Assembly (NCBI RefSeq): GCF_002005465.1
Contig: NZ_CP014691.1
Location: 3,317,001 to 3,381,000, forward strand
DNA length: 64,000 nucleotides
Reading direction: 5' to 3'
DNA from: Neoasaia chiangmaiensis
Lineage (GTDB): Bacteria; Pseudomonadota; Alphaproteobacteria; Acetobacterales; Acetobacteraceae
Made by a program: the position numbers and the translations under genes. Shown piece by piece: positions 33,701 through 42,365 of the stretch. How positions within the stretch are numbered: position 1 is the stretch's first letter; each line of letters begins with the position of its first letter. The notes below the pieces were generated by a model, which worked only from the letters and a program-made list of their open reading frames with translations, had not been told where the DNA came from and did no database searches.

Positions 33701-35140
33701 CTATTTACCGACCAAGGACCAGAATCCCAGCTTGCGCTTATGCTGCGCTTGCAAGCGGATCACAAAGGCTTCGTGGCTTTCCATGCCGTTTGTCGCTGTC
33801 AGCATTGGCGCAAGCCGCCGACAGGAGGCGAGATCCTTTGCTGCATAGGAGTAGTAGCGGGAAAGCGCCTTATCCAGCACGGCCTCGACCAGTAGGCGGT
33901 AAAGAATCGTGGCCTCGTTGGGATACGATTCAGACAGACGATCCGCAGCCGGACGCAGTGTTCCATAATCACGCCCGTCCAGTTCCGCCGTATGTTCCCG
34001 CACGAGATTGGCAGCGGCATCGAGTGCTGGCCATTCAAGAAGAGTGGAAAGGGCTACGCTCCTGACCGGGAAATTACGGATGTAATTGAGTGTCTGTTCT
34101 TCAGCATCAATCGCATCGTAATCGCTGAGATGGCGTTGGTATGCCCGCCAGTGCGGCAGGCTCAGGCGGTCCTGAAAGACTTTCCATCGCAGGGACTGGG
34201 CCTGGTCGCGGTCGCCCACGGCTTCGCACGCTTCTATCCGAAGGTCATCGTTTTCCCAGCGGAACCGGGATGTCTCATCGGTCTCCCGGTCGAGCCATTC
34301 GAGCGCCTCATGGGCGCGCTCCTTGTCCAGCAGGCGGCGTGCAACATCGCCGATAGAGGCGGACTGGCGGTCACTCAGGCCAACCGCGTCAATATAGGCA
34401 TCGACGTCACCCATTGCATCGGCCAGATCCTTCAGGTGACCGAGGGTCTGCATGCGTGCGATGTCGGTACGATAGTCTCCCTTCGCCTTTGAGGCGGGAA
34501 GGTCGTGCAATCGTGCAAGAAGCGTGCTTCTGAGTATGGCCGCGCCCGGCTTCCCCAGAGCTTCACCGCACGACGCGATCAGGTGGTCACACGTGCCATA
34601 CCCATCCGCATCGAGAAGCGTGAGCAGATCCCTGACGGTGACAGCCGGATCCCGGCCGGCCTGTCGTCCCCAGAGGGTACCAAGGTCGGAGGCCGCCTCG
34701 CGGAACACATCGGACAGATAACCGGAACTGTCATCGGAGCGCTCATAGACGGAAGGAGCAAGTTCCACGAGAATGCGCATGGCGGAAATCGCCTGCCCGA
34801 TATCCATCGTTGAAACATCATCGAGAATGGAGCGTCGCAGTGTGTCGAGTTCCGCGGCGAGGGGTTTGATCCGGTCCCAGGGCAGGAATCCACGGGAACG
34901 CTGGATCGTTCGCAGCCTTTTCTCGATCTCCTTGCCGAGTTTGTCTTTCGCATGGGCGGCTGTCAGCGCCATGCGCAGCTTTCGGGTGAGCACGGCATCC
35001 TGCTCCGACAGTTCGACCAGAAGGTCTGCGAGCCGATCCACACCAAGGGCTTTCAGATTCTCTTTCGTGACGGTCGTGCCGACTTTCGCGGATGCGGCGG
35101 ATTTGCGGGTGGCAGGCTTTGTAGAAGGAGTGCGGGCCAT
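33701..35140 (-). CDS. DUF6880-family protein
   Basis: 479 residues, mostly alpha-helical. A basic, Ala/Thr-rich N-terminus (about 25 residues) precedes NLKALGVDRLADLLVELSEQ, and the rest resembles TPR-like helical repeats (for example GDVDAYIDAVGLSDRQSASI, WLDRETDETSRF). This fits the DUF6880 family, which has no established function. It is common on alphaproteobacterial mobile elements. It sits upstream of, and divergent from, the DNA methyltransferase. Confidence 0.7.
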   Translation of the reverse strand: MARTPSTKPATRKSAASAKVGTTVTKENLKALGVDRLADLLVELSEQDAVLTRKLRMALTAAHAKDKLGKEIEKRLRTIQRSRGFLPWDRIKPLAAELDTLRRSILDDVSTMDIGQAISAMRILVELAPSVYERSDDSSGYLSDVFREAASDLGTLWGRQAGRDPAVTVRDLLTLLDADGYGTCDHLIASCGEALGKPGAAILRSTLLARLHDLPASKAKGDYRTDIARMQTLGHLKDLADAMGDVDAYIDAVGLSDRQSASIGDVARRLLDKERAHEALEWLDRETDETSRFRWENDDLRIEACEAVGDRDQAQSLRWKVFQDRLSLPHWRAYQRHLSDYDAIDAEEQTLNYIRNFPVRSVALSTLLEWPALDAAANLVREHTAELDGRDYGTLRPAADRLSESYPNEATILYRLLVEAVLDKALSRYYSYAAKDLASCRRLAPMLTATNGMESHEAFVIRLQAQHKRKLGFWSLVGK

Positions 35141-35242
35141 GAATACAGATTATGACAGCGACACAGGGGACGCAATCAAATGCCGTTGCCAGGAAAAAGA
35201 GGAAAAAAGCTAATGGCTCCGCCCTCGCGTCGGCAAGGGGTC

Positions 35243-35331
35243 GCGTCAGCGCGCTGACGCCGCCCGATGGGGTGTCCCCGATCTTCCTGCGCTGCGCTCC
35301 GTGCAGATCTGGCGATACCCCTCCCCATCGG
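35243..35331. promoter_or_regulatory. palindrome and long stem-loop between DUF6880 and methyltransferase genes
   Basis: 35,243-35,260 is a perfect 18-base palindrome (GCGTCAGCG then its complement). It is followed by arms CCGATGGGG (35,264-35,272) and CCCCATCGG (35,323-35,331) that enclose a 50-base GC-rich loop. It lies in the 276-base gap between two divergent genes. It may be a regulatory site, or a transfer or replication site of the element. Confidence 0.5.
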
Positions 35332-35416
35332 TCGCCCTTGCCGTTGCTACCCCGCTGCTCGCCGCGAGGCAGAGGAACAGCGGGGGCTGTTCCTCGCGGA
35401 ACAAAGGGCAAAGACC

Positions 35417-36097
35417 ATGACCGGCAACATCACCACGGCGACCGATTTCCGCAATACCGTCCTTAACGGTGACAGTGTGCAGCTTATGCGCGCACTACCC
35501 CGTAACTCGGTGGATTTCATCCTGACAGACCCGCCTTACCTGGTGAACTATCAGGGCAGGGACGGGCGGAAGGTGCGCAACGACGACAATGCGCGCTGGC
35601 TTCGGCCCGCTTTCAACCAGATGCACCGTGTCCTGAAATGGGACGGGTTCGCCGTTTCGTTCTATGGCTGGAACCGTATCGACCTCTTCGCTGAGGCCTG
35701 GAAGGCGGCGGGGTTCCGCATGGTCGGGCATATCGTTTTTCGCAAGTCGTATTCCTCCTCTTCCCGATTTCTCCGGTATGAACACGAAAGCGCCTACCTG
35801 CTGGCCAAGGGGAACGTCACACCGCCCGCAAAGCCCATCCCGGATGTGATCGACATGCCCTATTCCGGAAACAAGTTGCACCCGACGCAAAAGCCGGTGG
35901 CCGCACTTCTGCCCCTGGTGGAAGCCTTCTGCCCGGTGGGTGGTCTGGTTCTGGACCCGTTCGCCGGTTCGGGTTCGTCGCTGGTGGCGGCGCAGCATCT
36001 TGGCCGCGACTGGCTGGGGATGGAACTGGACCCGGACCACGCCGCGACGGCAACCCGTCGGCTGGCCTGGCATGGAGCGAGGAGGGCGGCGGCGTAA
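35417..36097 (+). CDS. site-specific DNA methyltransferase (beta class, N6-adenine or N4-cytosine)
   Basis: 226 residues from the ATG at 35417, which follows AAAGGG; a longer upstream frame would run through the stem-loop and lacks family similarity. Motif IV ILTDPPYLV is near residue 35 and motif I VLDPFAGSGSSLVAA near 185, the order of beta-class amino-methyltransferases. KLHPTQKP precedes motif I as expected. No cognate restriction endonuclease is adjacent, so it may be an orphan modifying element DNA or protecting it from host restriction. The two nearby PD-(D/E)XK-like proteins leave open a wider link. Confidence 0.87.
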   Translation: MTGNITTATDFRNTVLNGDSVQLMRALPRNSVDFILTDPPYLVNYQGRDGRKVRNDDNARWLRPAFNQMHRVLKWDGFAVSFYGWNRIDLFAEAWKAAGFRMVGHIVFRKSYSSSSRFLRYEHESAYLLAKGNVTPPAKPIPDVIDMPYSGNKLHPTQKPVAALLPLVEAFCPVGGLVLDPFAGSGSSLVAAQHLGRDWLGMELDPDHAATATRRLAWHGARRAAA

Positions 36098-36237
36098 GCC
36101 GCCCCCTTCTTCGCCTCACCGGACGGCCGGAAAATCGCGCCGGTCCCGATGGACCGGCGGCGGAGACGCGCCGCTGCCCGGCGCGTGCGGCGCTCGCCGG
36201 CATCGCCGGCTCGCATTTTTCATTTCGGCAGCTCTGT

Positions 36238-37356
36238 TTACTGTTTTTGAAGAACAGTGGCCGTCACGACCTGATGAGGTGTAAAGCCAAGCGACTGATA
36301 CAATGCTATGGCAGCTTTATTGTCGGAGTAAGTGTGGAGGAAAGGTGTCTCGTCTCGATCCAGAATACGCTGGGCGACAATACGCATGAGAAATCCAGCA
36401 TATCCACGCCCCCGATAGTGAGGGTGAGTGCATACACCGCTGACCTCCGTAAAGTTTCCTGGCTTCATGCGCTCCCCAGCCATGGCGACCAGACGTCCCG
36501 CTTCGCGAATACCGACAAAACCACCCAACTGCCATGTGTCCGCCAGAAATGGACCGGGGACAGTGAGCGTCGCGAGCCCTTGCATTTCAACGGCGTCGTC
36601 CGCCCCTAGATCAAAGAACGTAAAATCGTGCTCACTATCAGACACATGTGATGCCACCATCTGTAGGCATTCGGCAGCTTTTACGGCTTTCAGGCCAAGC
36701 GGGGTGGGAAAGCCTTCTTTTTCCACGAGCCAGATTTCTTCATCCGGAGAAAGCAATTCCCCAAATGCCCGAAGATCAACGTCTCCAGTTCCGGCGGACG
36801 CGCCGAACGGAGTAATCGTCCTCTTGTAGCACAATGCATGACTATTACCGACAGAGAGTGAGCTTTGCCGTCCGGTCAGAGCATGCCAGACGGGGCGATT
36901 CAGAACATCTAACGGAGATGAGGCGGGCGTGCGGGTTAACAAATGCCGAACTGAAGTCAGTGCCTGCGCGAGTGTCTGCTGCTCAGTCTCATTCAACTGT
37001 AACAGGGTAGCCTCAATGACATCGTGCTGTCTTTGATCGACGTTTTCGAAAACGATACGTCCCTTGGTCGTCAGTTTCATGGGACGCGAACGACCATCTT
37101 CCGATGATCGTTCGCGTGCTATCCATCCTTCATTCTCGAACCGACGTATCATGCGGCTCAGATACCCGCGATCCAGTGCCAGGACATCCCGCAGGACATT
37201 GGCCTGAACGGGTTCACGGTTTGCGATTTCCAGTAGAAGACGGGCTTCCGTCAGCGTCATGTCGCTGCCGAGAAAGCGTGAATCGAGCGCCCCGACATAT
37301 CGCATGTAAAAGCGGTTGAAATCACGAATCGCCGCTATCGCCTGTTTCATATTCAT
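36238..37356 (-). CDS. MarR-GNAT fusion: regulator plus N-acetyltransferase
   Basis: 372 residues. The start at 37356 (MNMKQAIAAIRDFNRF) has an AGGATGG site. Residues 1-140 are a MarR winged helix (ANVLRDVLALDRGYLSRMIR, then ENEGWIARERSSEDGRSRPM). The rest is a GNAT fold with the acetyl-CoA loop VCTHPHYRGRGYAGFLMRI near residue 310 and LYQSLGF near the end. Such fusions are known bacterial regulators that may acetylate the compound they sense. A perfect palindrome just upstream suggests autoregulation. Confidence 0.87.
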   Translation of the reverse strand: MNMKQAIAAIRDFNRFYMRYVGALDSRFLGSDMTLTEARLLLEIANREPVQANVLRDVLALDRGYLSRMIRRFENEGWIARERSSEDGRSRPMKLTTKGRIVFENVDQRQHDVIEATLLQLNETEQQTLAQALTSVRHLLTRTPASSPLDVLNRPVWHALTGRQSSLSVGNSHALCYKRTITPFGASAGTGDVDLRAFGELLSPDEEIWLVEKEGFPTPLGLKAVKAAECLQMVASHVSDSEHDFTFFDLGADDAVEMQGLATLTVPGPFLADTWQLGGFVGIREAGRLVAMAGERMKPGNFTEVSGVCTHPHYRGRGYAGFLMRIVAQRILDRDETPFLHTYSDNKAAIALYQSLGFTPHQVVTATVLQKQ

Positions 37357-37363
37357 CCATCCT

Positions 37364-37394
37364 GGCATATAGTTGCCCAAAGCAACTATATGCC
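37364..37394. promoter_or_regulatory. probable operator of the MarR-GNAT gene (perfect palindrome)
   Basis: Two perfect 13-base arms (GGCATATAGTTGC and its complement) flank five bases. It begins eight bases upstream of the start codon at 37356. The size and symmetry fit a MarR dimer site, so the protein probably represses its own gene. Confidence 0.78.
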
Positions 37395-38059
37395 GAGCCG
37401 GGAGACAATGCACGTGTGTTGAGCGGAAAGAGTCCACTCCATGGCGAACGGATCCTGTTGGAAGGTGCCGGGTATTCTGCGCCACGCACGGGGCGTCCAA
37501 GTTTTGCCGAGCGCCGTAGGGTTTCCCCTGCTGAAGAAAGAAACAAAACAGCCGCAGAAGAGACGGATGAGCGTCAATGCTTGGAACACTTGTCATTCCC
37601 GCCGGTGCAGTTGACGCCTTGGCGTCAATTTCTCGCGTCCTTATCTCAGGAATTACAGAACATAATATTTGTCGGCGGGTTCTCCCGGCGACGGATACGG
37701 TTCGATCTGCATGGTGTCGAGAAACGGGTATCTCCTGACACCCCGCGCCCCTTGCCATGGAACACGACGGACTGACCTATCTCTCCACAGGGCTGACGGC
37801 GCCGCACACCATGGCCACTCGATATGGCCGATCTGCCCTGAGACTGGCTTCGCCTCGCCCGGCTATGGCGCAACGGCGGCCCGCAATTTTCTTCCCCTGC
37901 CGGCTACGCCGTCATTCCTCGCGGCGCAAGAAAGTTCCGGGCCGCCGTCCTCCACGTTGCTCCGGCCTGCAAGCAGGTGCGCCGCCGGTCGTCTCCGGGC
38001 TGTCGATGGCCATCGAGGCCACGGTGGTCGCGGCCTGATACAGCAAGGAGGACAGGACA
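37395..38059. other. long spacer upstream of DUF736, no gene supported
   Basis: About 665 bases without a convincing gene. Short frames on both strands lack ribosome sites and domains. It is the junction between the regulatory/defence cargo and the replication module. The right part, from about 37,760, is high in GC and leads straight to the DUF736 ribosome site (AAGGAGG), so the module's promoter is probably here. Confidence 0.4.
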
Positions 38060-38374
38060 ATGATCATCGGTTCTTTCAAAAAGGTCGGCGAGGGGTACGA
38101 AGGCGAAATCGTCACCCTGACACAGAAAATCCGGGGTGTCCGCTTCGTGCCCGAAGCCAACCGGGCCAGCGACAATGTTCCCAACTTCCGGGTCCAGATC
38201 AGCAAACTCGAGGCCGGGGCCGCCTGGATCAAGCACACCACGGACTGGCGCGAATATCTCAGCGTGAAGCTGGACGATCCGACCCTTCCCGGTCCGATCT
38301 TCGCCAGCCTCTTCGAAGAAGGTGGCGCCTACAACCTGGTCTGGAGCCGCCAGCGTCCGCGCAACGGGGACTGA
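38060..38374 (+). CDS. DUF736-family protein (first copy)
   Basis: 104 residues with a strong AAGGAGG site. It begins MIIGSFKKVGEGYEGEIVTL and ends with LFEEGGAYNLVWSR, the pattern of DUF736 proteins. These small proteins occur almost only on alphaproteobacterial conjugative elements and plasmids; their function is unknown. A second, diverged member is at 42,366. It is followed on the other strand by an XRE regulator. Confidence 0.88.
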   Translation: MIIGSFKKVGEGYEGEIVTLTQKIRGVRFVPEANRASDNVPNFRVQISKLEAGAAWIKHTTDWREYLSVKLDDPTLPGPIFASLFEEGGAYNLVWSRQRPRNGD

Positions 38375-38430
38375 CTACCCCACACTGGCCCTTCCCGGCT
38401 CAGCCGGGAAGGGCTTTCTTCACCGGCGGG

Positions 38431-38682
38431 TTATGGCTTCCCGCTGGCCAATGCCGCTTCTGTAGCGACAACATGACTTTCATCCAGTAACGCCGCCGGC
38501 CGCACGTCCAGCGCCTGTGACGCATGCCACAGTGAAAGCAGCGTCGCGTTCTGGCGCCCGGTCTCTATCCAGCTGATATAGGCGCGGTCCACGCCCATCC
38601 GTTCCGCCAGAGCCTCCTGGCTGAGACCGGCGGCGCGTCGCAGGCGCCTCACGTTCGCGCCGAAAAGTCCTCGGATGTCCAT
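38431..38682 (-). CDS. XRE-family helix-turn-helix regulator
   Basis: 83 residues, essentially a single HTH domain: NVRRLRRAAGLSQEALAERM, then GVDRAYISWIETGRQNATLL. It resembles Cro/CI-type repressors that control ICE transfer or replication genes. It is transcribed away from the replication module. A nine-base inverted repeat lies 21 bases upstream of its start. No clear ribosome site is visible, so a leaderless transcript is possible. Confidence 0.85.
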   Translation of the reverse strand: MDIRGLFGANVRRLRRAAGLSQEALAERMGVDRAYISWIETGRQNATLLSLWHASQALDVRPAALLDESHVVATEAALASGKP

Positions 38683-38702
38683 CCGCAGGATAGGAACGAT
38701 TT

Positions 38703-38733
38703 GTGTATTATCGCGCTACGTATTATAATACAC
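38703..38733. promoter_or_regulatory. inverted repeat upstream of the XRE gene
   Basis: Arms GTGTATTAT (38,703-38,711) and ATAATACAC (38,725-38,733) are exact complements 13 bases apart. It lies just upstream of the XRE start and also upstream of the DUF2285 gene on the other strand, so the regulator could act on both directions. Confidence 0.55.
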
Positions 38734-38953
38734 GGACGGTTTCTCTCCCGCCGGAGTGATGTGCCGAGCGCATCACGTAATGCCGGAAAAACCAACATTT
38801 CCCGCCCGCGTGGCCTGAATCTTCCTCTCTCTTCCAAATAATCCCGATCAGGCCGTAGATTGTCGGGATCACCTCCCTGAGTCTTTGGGACTACCCGTTC
38901 CTGTTCCGCACCGGATACTGGGTCGAATCCATGACATATCGGGAGAGGGGGAC

Positions 38954-39725
38954 GTGCCGACAATCAGGCCGTGGGATGCCGCACCCCTTCGTCGCGCCTA
39001 CGCCGGGCTCGACTCTGCCGGTCTCGCCCAGGAATGGCTGCGACACAATCCGGCCTACCGGAGCGATCATGCAGCAACCATGACGACGGGCAAGGTTGGC
39101 GCCGAGGCATGGCGCGCCTTCGCCCGTCGCTGGGGGTTGCGTTTTCCCTGTCGACCCTGATCTCCCCGCCTGGCTTGCCCCCGCTTTCTGGGATCCTGAT
39201 GTTGCGCCGGAGGTCGCTGTGCGTGGCGACAGGGGTGACATTCTATCCCGTCTCGCGCCATACGCGCGGGCACGGCATGATGGTCCGGATGGCATCCACC
39301 TCGTGCTGGACAGTGTGGCGGGTGCGCTGCGCCTTGTCATCGTTGCCGATCGGCAGCCCGACGTGCCAGGAACCTGGTTCGTCATTGACGACAGGCACCT
39401 CGCGATCCGTCTGGCCTGCGTTGCGCGCTTCGGCCGCCTGGTTGACGGTCAATTACCCGGCCCAATTCCACCCGTCCTGCGCCTGAGTCCCCAGCAGAGA
39501 CTCCGTCAAGTCCGCATGCTCTGCATCGCGGAAGGCCGGCGCATGGGCATGGCGGTCCGACGGATCGCGGCGGGCATCTACGGCGAGCGCATCCTGTACC
39601 TGTCCCGCAATGAATGGAGTGCCAGCTCATGGCACCGGGCTTTCTATCGCGATCTCGAGGGTGCCGGGTTCTACCTGAACGGCGGTCACATCGCCCTCCT
39701 TCAGGGGCTGAAGCAGGGGGGGTGA
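38954..39725 (+). pseudogene. DUF2285/transcriptional-regulator-like gene, frameshifted
   Basis: The GTG at 38954 follows GAGAGGGGG and gives VPTIRPWDAAPLRRAYAGLD then GLAQEWLRHNPAYRSDHA, the N-terminal domain of DUF2285 proteins from ICEs. This frame reads ARRWGLRFP and stops at 39,160. The plus-one frame continues the same protein with FPVDPDLPAWLAPAFWDPDV and the DUF2285 domain to 39,725 (LSPQQRLRQVRMLCIAEGRR). One extra base in the C-run at about 39,141-39,149 explains this. It may be real inactivation, programmed frameshifting or an error in the sequence. Confidence 0.82.
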
Positions 39726-39837
39726 CAGTCTGGTGGCCTGAACTTTGTCATCCCTTCCCACAGCCCATTCTCCGGCAGCGTCCCCTCATGGGCCGCAGCA
39801 TCCCGCCAGTGGCCCGCTCCACCGGGAGGAACACCCC

Positions 39838-40137
39838 ATGCGTGTCCAGCCGACACTGCCACCGCGCTATCTGCGCACCCCGGACGCAGCCAATTTCGTT
39901 GGCTTGTCCATCCGCACCCTCGAAAAACACCGGAGTTGCGGTACCGGCCCGCTCTACCGCCAGCTTGGTGGCCGGATCGTCTATGCCGTGGAAGACCTCT
40001 GCGCCTGGGCTGATCTGAACGTCCGGCTGTCCACGGGTGACGGTGGCGGCATTCCCATGCCGTCCGACCCGCGCGCCTACATCATCCGATTGCAGGCCAG
40101 GGCTCGCAAAGCCCAGCAGCGGAGTGCCGGACGATGA
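39838..40137 (+). CDS. helix-turn-helix DNA-binding protein (AlpA/excisionase-like)
   Basis: 99 residues from the ATG at 39838 with a GGGAGGA site. The MerR/AlpA-like helix-turn-helix reads YLRTPDAANFVGLSIRTLEK, then LYRQLGGRIVYAVEDLCAWA. Such proteins precede the repA gene in this ICE class and may regulate excision or replication. Its stop overlaps the repA start as ATGA. Confidence 0.82.
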   Translation: MRVQPTLPPRYLRTPDAANFVGLSIRTLEKHRSCGTGPLYRQLGGRIVYAVEDLCAWADLNVRLSTGDGGGIPMPSDPRAYIIRLQARARKAQQRSAGR

Positions 40138-41207
40138 TGCCGGCGGCCGACAACTGGCGCCAGCCCGACCGGCGCTTCGTGGTCACGGGATCGGCACGGC
40201 CCCGTGACATCCGCGATCTGATGGGGCGTCCGTTTTTCGCATTGGGAAAAACGCCGCGCGTCACCCCGATCGATTACCAGGCGCGACATATCGCGGTCAT
40301 GGTGCGGTCTGAAAATGCCGGCGGTATGGCGACCGTCTGGGACGTCGATGTTCTGATCTGGCTGACCGGGCAGATTGTCGATGCGCTGAACCATGGATTG
40401 TGGGTGTCACGCCATGTGCGCTTCACACCATGGCGTCTGTTTCAGGATCTGGGCTGGGCTTCCGGGCTGCACGAATATCATCGCCTTCGTGGTGCATTGG
40501 AACGGCTGTCGACCACAGCAGTCATGACGAATATCCGCCAGGGCACTGACTGGAGGGAAAGACCGTTCACCTGGATCAGTGATGTCCGGATATCCCGTGA
40601 CGATGGCGTGGCCCTGACACTGCCGGACTGGCTGATGGAGGCCGCCTGCGATCGCTCGCGCGTGCTGAGCGTTGACCCCGCCTATTTCAGCCTTCGTGGC
40701 GGTATCGAGCGGTGGCTTTACCGCCTGGCGCGTCGGCATGCCGGACGGCAGAAGGATGGATGGCGCTTCGATCTGGCGGAGTTGCACGCACGCTCAGGCA
40801 GCCTGACCCGTCGTCGCGATTTCATCGCGAAAATCCGCGCCATTGTCGTCAGCCAGATCATCCCCGGTTATGCGTTTCGCGTCATTTCTGGCGGAAAACA
40901 GGGAGTTTTATGCGCTGTTCCAACGAGTCAATCCACCGAGGGTGTGGATAACGATGTGAAACATGTCGTTGGATCAACGGCGCATCATATCGTGGGAACG
41001 GCGGCGGATTTATCGTGGGATCATTGGCGAAAATCGGCGCAACATATTGTTTTCAAAAGCGGAATCAGACCCGTAACTTATATAACTAATATAATAACTT
41101 ATTATGTAGGGGAGTTCGGTCTTTTCGCCCCCCTTCCGGCAGCCCCGATGAGGGCAGAAAAAGAGGCCCGGGAAGCGATCGCGGATCGCCTGGTCGGTGT
41201 CCCATGA
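40134..41207 (+). CDS. repA: replication initiator protein A-like (RepA, RPA family)
   Basis: 357 residues. The core is the RPA family found on alphaproteobacterial plasmids and ICEs: RDIRDLMGRPFFALGKTPRV near residue 23, RSENAGGMATVWDVDVLIWL, and SLRGGIERWLYRLARRHAG near 190. It binds iterons to start replication of the circular form. From about residue 265 the sequence becomes repetitive (VVGSTAHHIVGTAADL), coinciding with iteron-like DNA in the same place. It overlaps the HTH gene and the DUF2840 gene by four bases each. A parA gene, usual between repA and DUF2840, is absent. Confidence 0.88.
   Translation: MMPAADNWRQPDRRFVVTGSARPRDIRDLMGRPFFALGKTPRVTPIDYQARHIAVMVRSENAGGMATVWDVDVLIWLTGQIVDALNHGLWVSRHVRFTPWRLFQDLGWASGLHEYHRLRGALERLSTTAVMTNIRQGTDWRERPFTWISDVRISRDDGVALTLPDWLMEAACDRSRVLSVDPAYFSLRGGIERWLYRLARRHAGRQKDGWRFDLAELHARSGSLTRRRDFIAKIRAIVVSQIIPGYAFRVISGGKQGVLCAVPTSQSTEGVDNDVKHVVGSTAHHIVGTAADLSWDHWRKSAQHIVFKSGIRPVTYITNIITYYVGEFGLFAPLPAAPMRAEKEAREAIADRLVGVP
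40962..41062 (+). repeat. iteron-like repeats inside the 3' end of repA (possible oriV)
   Basis: Related words built around TATCGTGGGATCA(N)GGCG begin near 40,964 (TGTCGTTGGATCA), 40,988 (TATCGTGGGAACG), 41,011 (TATCGTGGGATCA) and, weaker, 41,045 (TATTGTTTTCAAA). The first three are 23-24 bases apart, about two helical turns. A GTGGATAAC lies just upstream. This fits RepA-binding iterons within the initiator gene. Confidence 0.5.
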
Positions 41208-41692
41208 CCGTCCGCTCTTTCAAGCCGGACGACGCTGTTCTCACCACGGTCGAACTGACGTGGATCGAGAAGCGTATCGAGCACTGGATCCGTTTCGGGC
41301 ACCCTGTCGAGGATCGCATTCTGGATCGTCGGCGCAGGCTGATGAGCTTCACGCCGGACAGCGTGTTCGCCTTCATCCGCTGGGCCGCGAACGATTTCGG
41401 CACCGTGGTGTCCTGCATCGACATCGTGCGGGCCGTTGGCGCTCAAGAAGCCTGCCAGACCGTGCCGTTCGTACGGCCCGGCGGCGAAAGCCTGCTGCGG
41501 CAGAGCGGCTGGCCAAAGGTGCGTCGGGTGCTGGAGGCCATCGACGCCGTCGAGGCGCTGGGGATCGATCCTGTCACGGCCTGTCCCGATCACTGGCGCC
41601 ATCTGCATCACCGGCTCACGGCGGCGCATGAGCCACGTCCCTACACGCCAGGGCGCCATGAGGCATGGCTGCGCAGGAGGGCCATGTTATGA
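41204..41692 (+). CDS. DUF2840-family protein
   Basis: 162 residues. It begins MTVRSFKPDDAVLTTVELTW and contains VEDRILDRRRRLMSFTPDSV and GWPKVRRVLEAIDAVEALGI, matching DUF2840, a family always found beside the traF peptidase on these elements. The function is unknown, probably in conjugation. It overlaps repA upstream and traF downstream as ATGA. Confidence 0.88.
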   Translation: MTVRSFKPDDAVLTTVELTWIEKRIEHWIRFGHPVEDRILDRRRRLMSFTPDSVFAFIRWAANDFGTVVSCIDIVRAVGAQEACQTVPFVRPGGESLLRQSGWPKVRRVLEAIDAVEALGIDPVTACPDHWRHLHHRLTAAHEPRPYTPGRHEAWLRRRAML

Positions 41693-42303
41693 CCCGGCGC
41701 GCCTGGTTTTTCACCACGTATTTCGCCGTGCTCGGCGTGGGCGCCTCGCTGGCGTTTCATCCGACCCCGCGCTGGGTCTGGAACGAAACGGCCAGCGTTC
41801 CGGTCGGGCTGTATCGGATCCAGTCCACCGTCCCGATCCGTGTCGGTGACATCGTCGCCATCCGCCTTCCCGAGCACGAGGCCACGCTGCTGGCGACACG
41901 CGGCTACCTGCCTTTCGGCGTGCCGCTGCTCAAGCCTGTGGCAGCACTGGCGGGGCAGAGTGCCTGTCGTAACGGCATCCATGTCACCATCGACGGCAAG
42001 CCCGTCGGTGATGCGAAACCCGTCGACCATCGCGGCCGCAAGCTGCCGGTCTGGCAGGGGTGTCAGCATCTCGGGCCGGGGCAGGTGTTCGTCATGAACG
42101 CTGCCGTGCCGACCAGTCTTGACGGACGGTATTTCGGTGTCCTGCCGATGGAAACAGTGATCGGTCGCGCGGTGCCGGTGCATGTGCGCACAGGCAAGGC
42201 CGAATTGCCTCCGCCGCATTTTCGATCTCCTTCCGGAACCGCCCGAGCCGATGCGGAAGTGGCCGCTTCTGGTGCAGCCCATGATGCCCATGAAACCCGG
42301 TGA
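41689..42303 (+). CDS. traF: TraF-like S26 signal peptidase of the conjugation system
   Basis: 204 residues. An N-terminal membrane segment (FFTTYFAVLGVGASLAF) precedes the peptidase domain. The catalytic Ser lies in ETASVPVGLYRI near residue 34 and the Lys in PLLKPVAALAG near 83, the Ser-Lys dyad of S26 peptidases. RP4 TraF matures and cyclises the pilin TrbC, and TrbC is encoded at 52,703. The start at 41689 is coupled to the DUF2840 stop; an ATG further upstream lies inside that gene. Confidence 0.88.
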   Translation: MTRRAWFFTTYFAVLGVGASLAFHPTPRWVWNETASVPVGLYRIQSTVPIRVGDIVAIRLPEHEATLLATRGYLPFGVPLLKPVAALAGQSACRNGIHVTIDGKPVGDAKPVDHRGRKLPVWQGCQHLGPGQVFVMNAAVPTSLDGRYFGVLPMETVIGRAVPVHVRTGKAELPPPHFRSPSGTARADAEVAASGAAHDAHETR

Positions 42304-42365
42304 ACCACCCATCCAATGATGGTCGCCAGCCATTAAATTTTCATACTCCCGAAAGGACTTCTCTC

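Noticed and set aside
35267-35416. Longer N-terminus for the DNA methyltransferase
   Set aside because: The extension would be read through a structured non-coding region and has no family similarity; the ATG at 35417 has a ribosome site.
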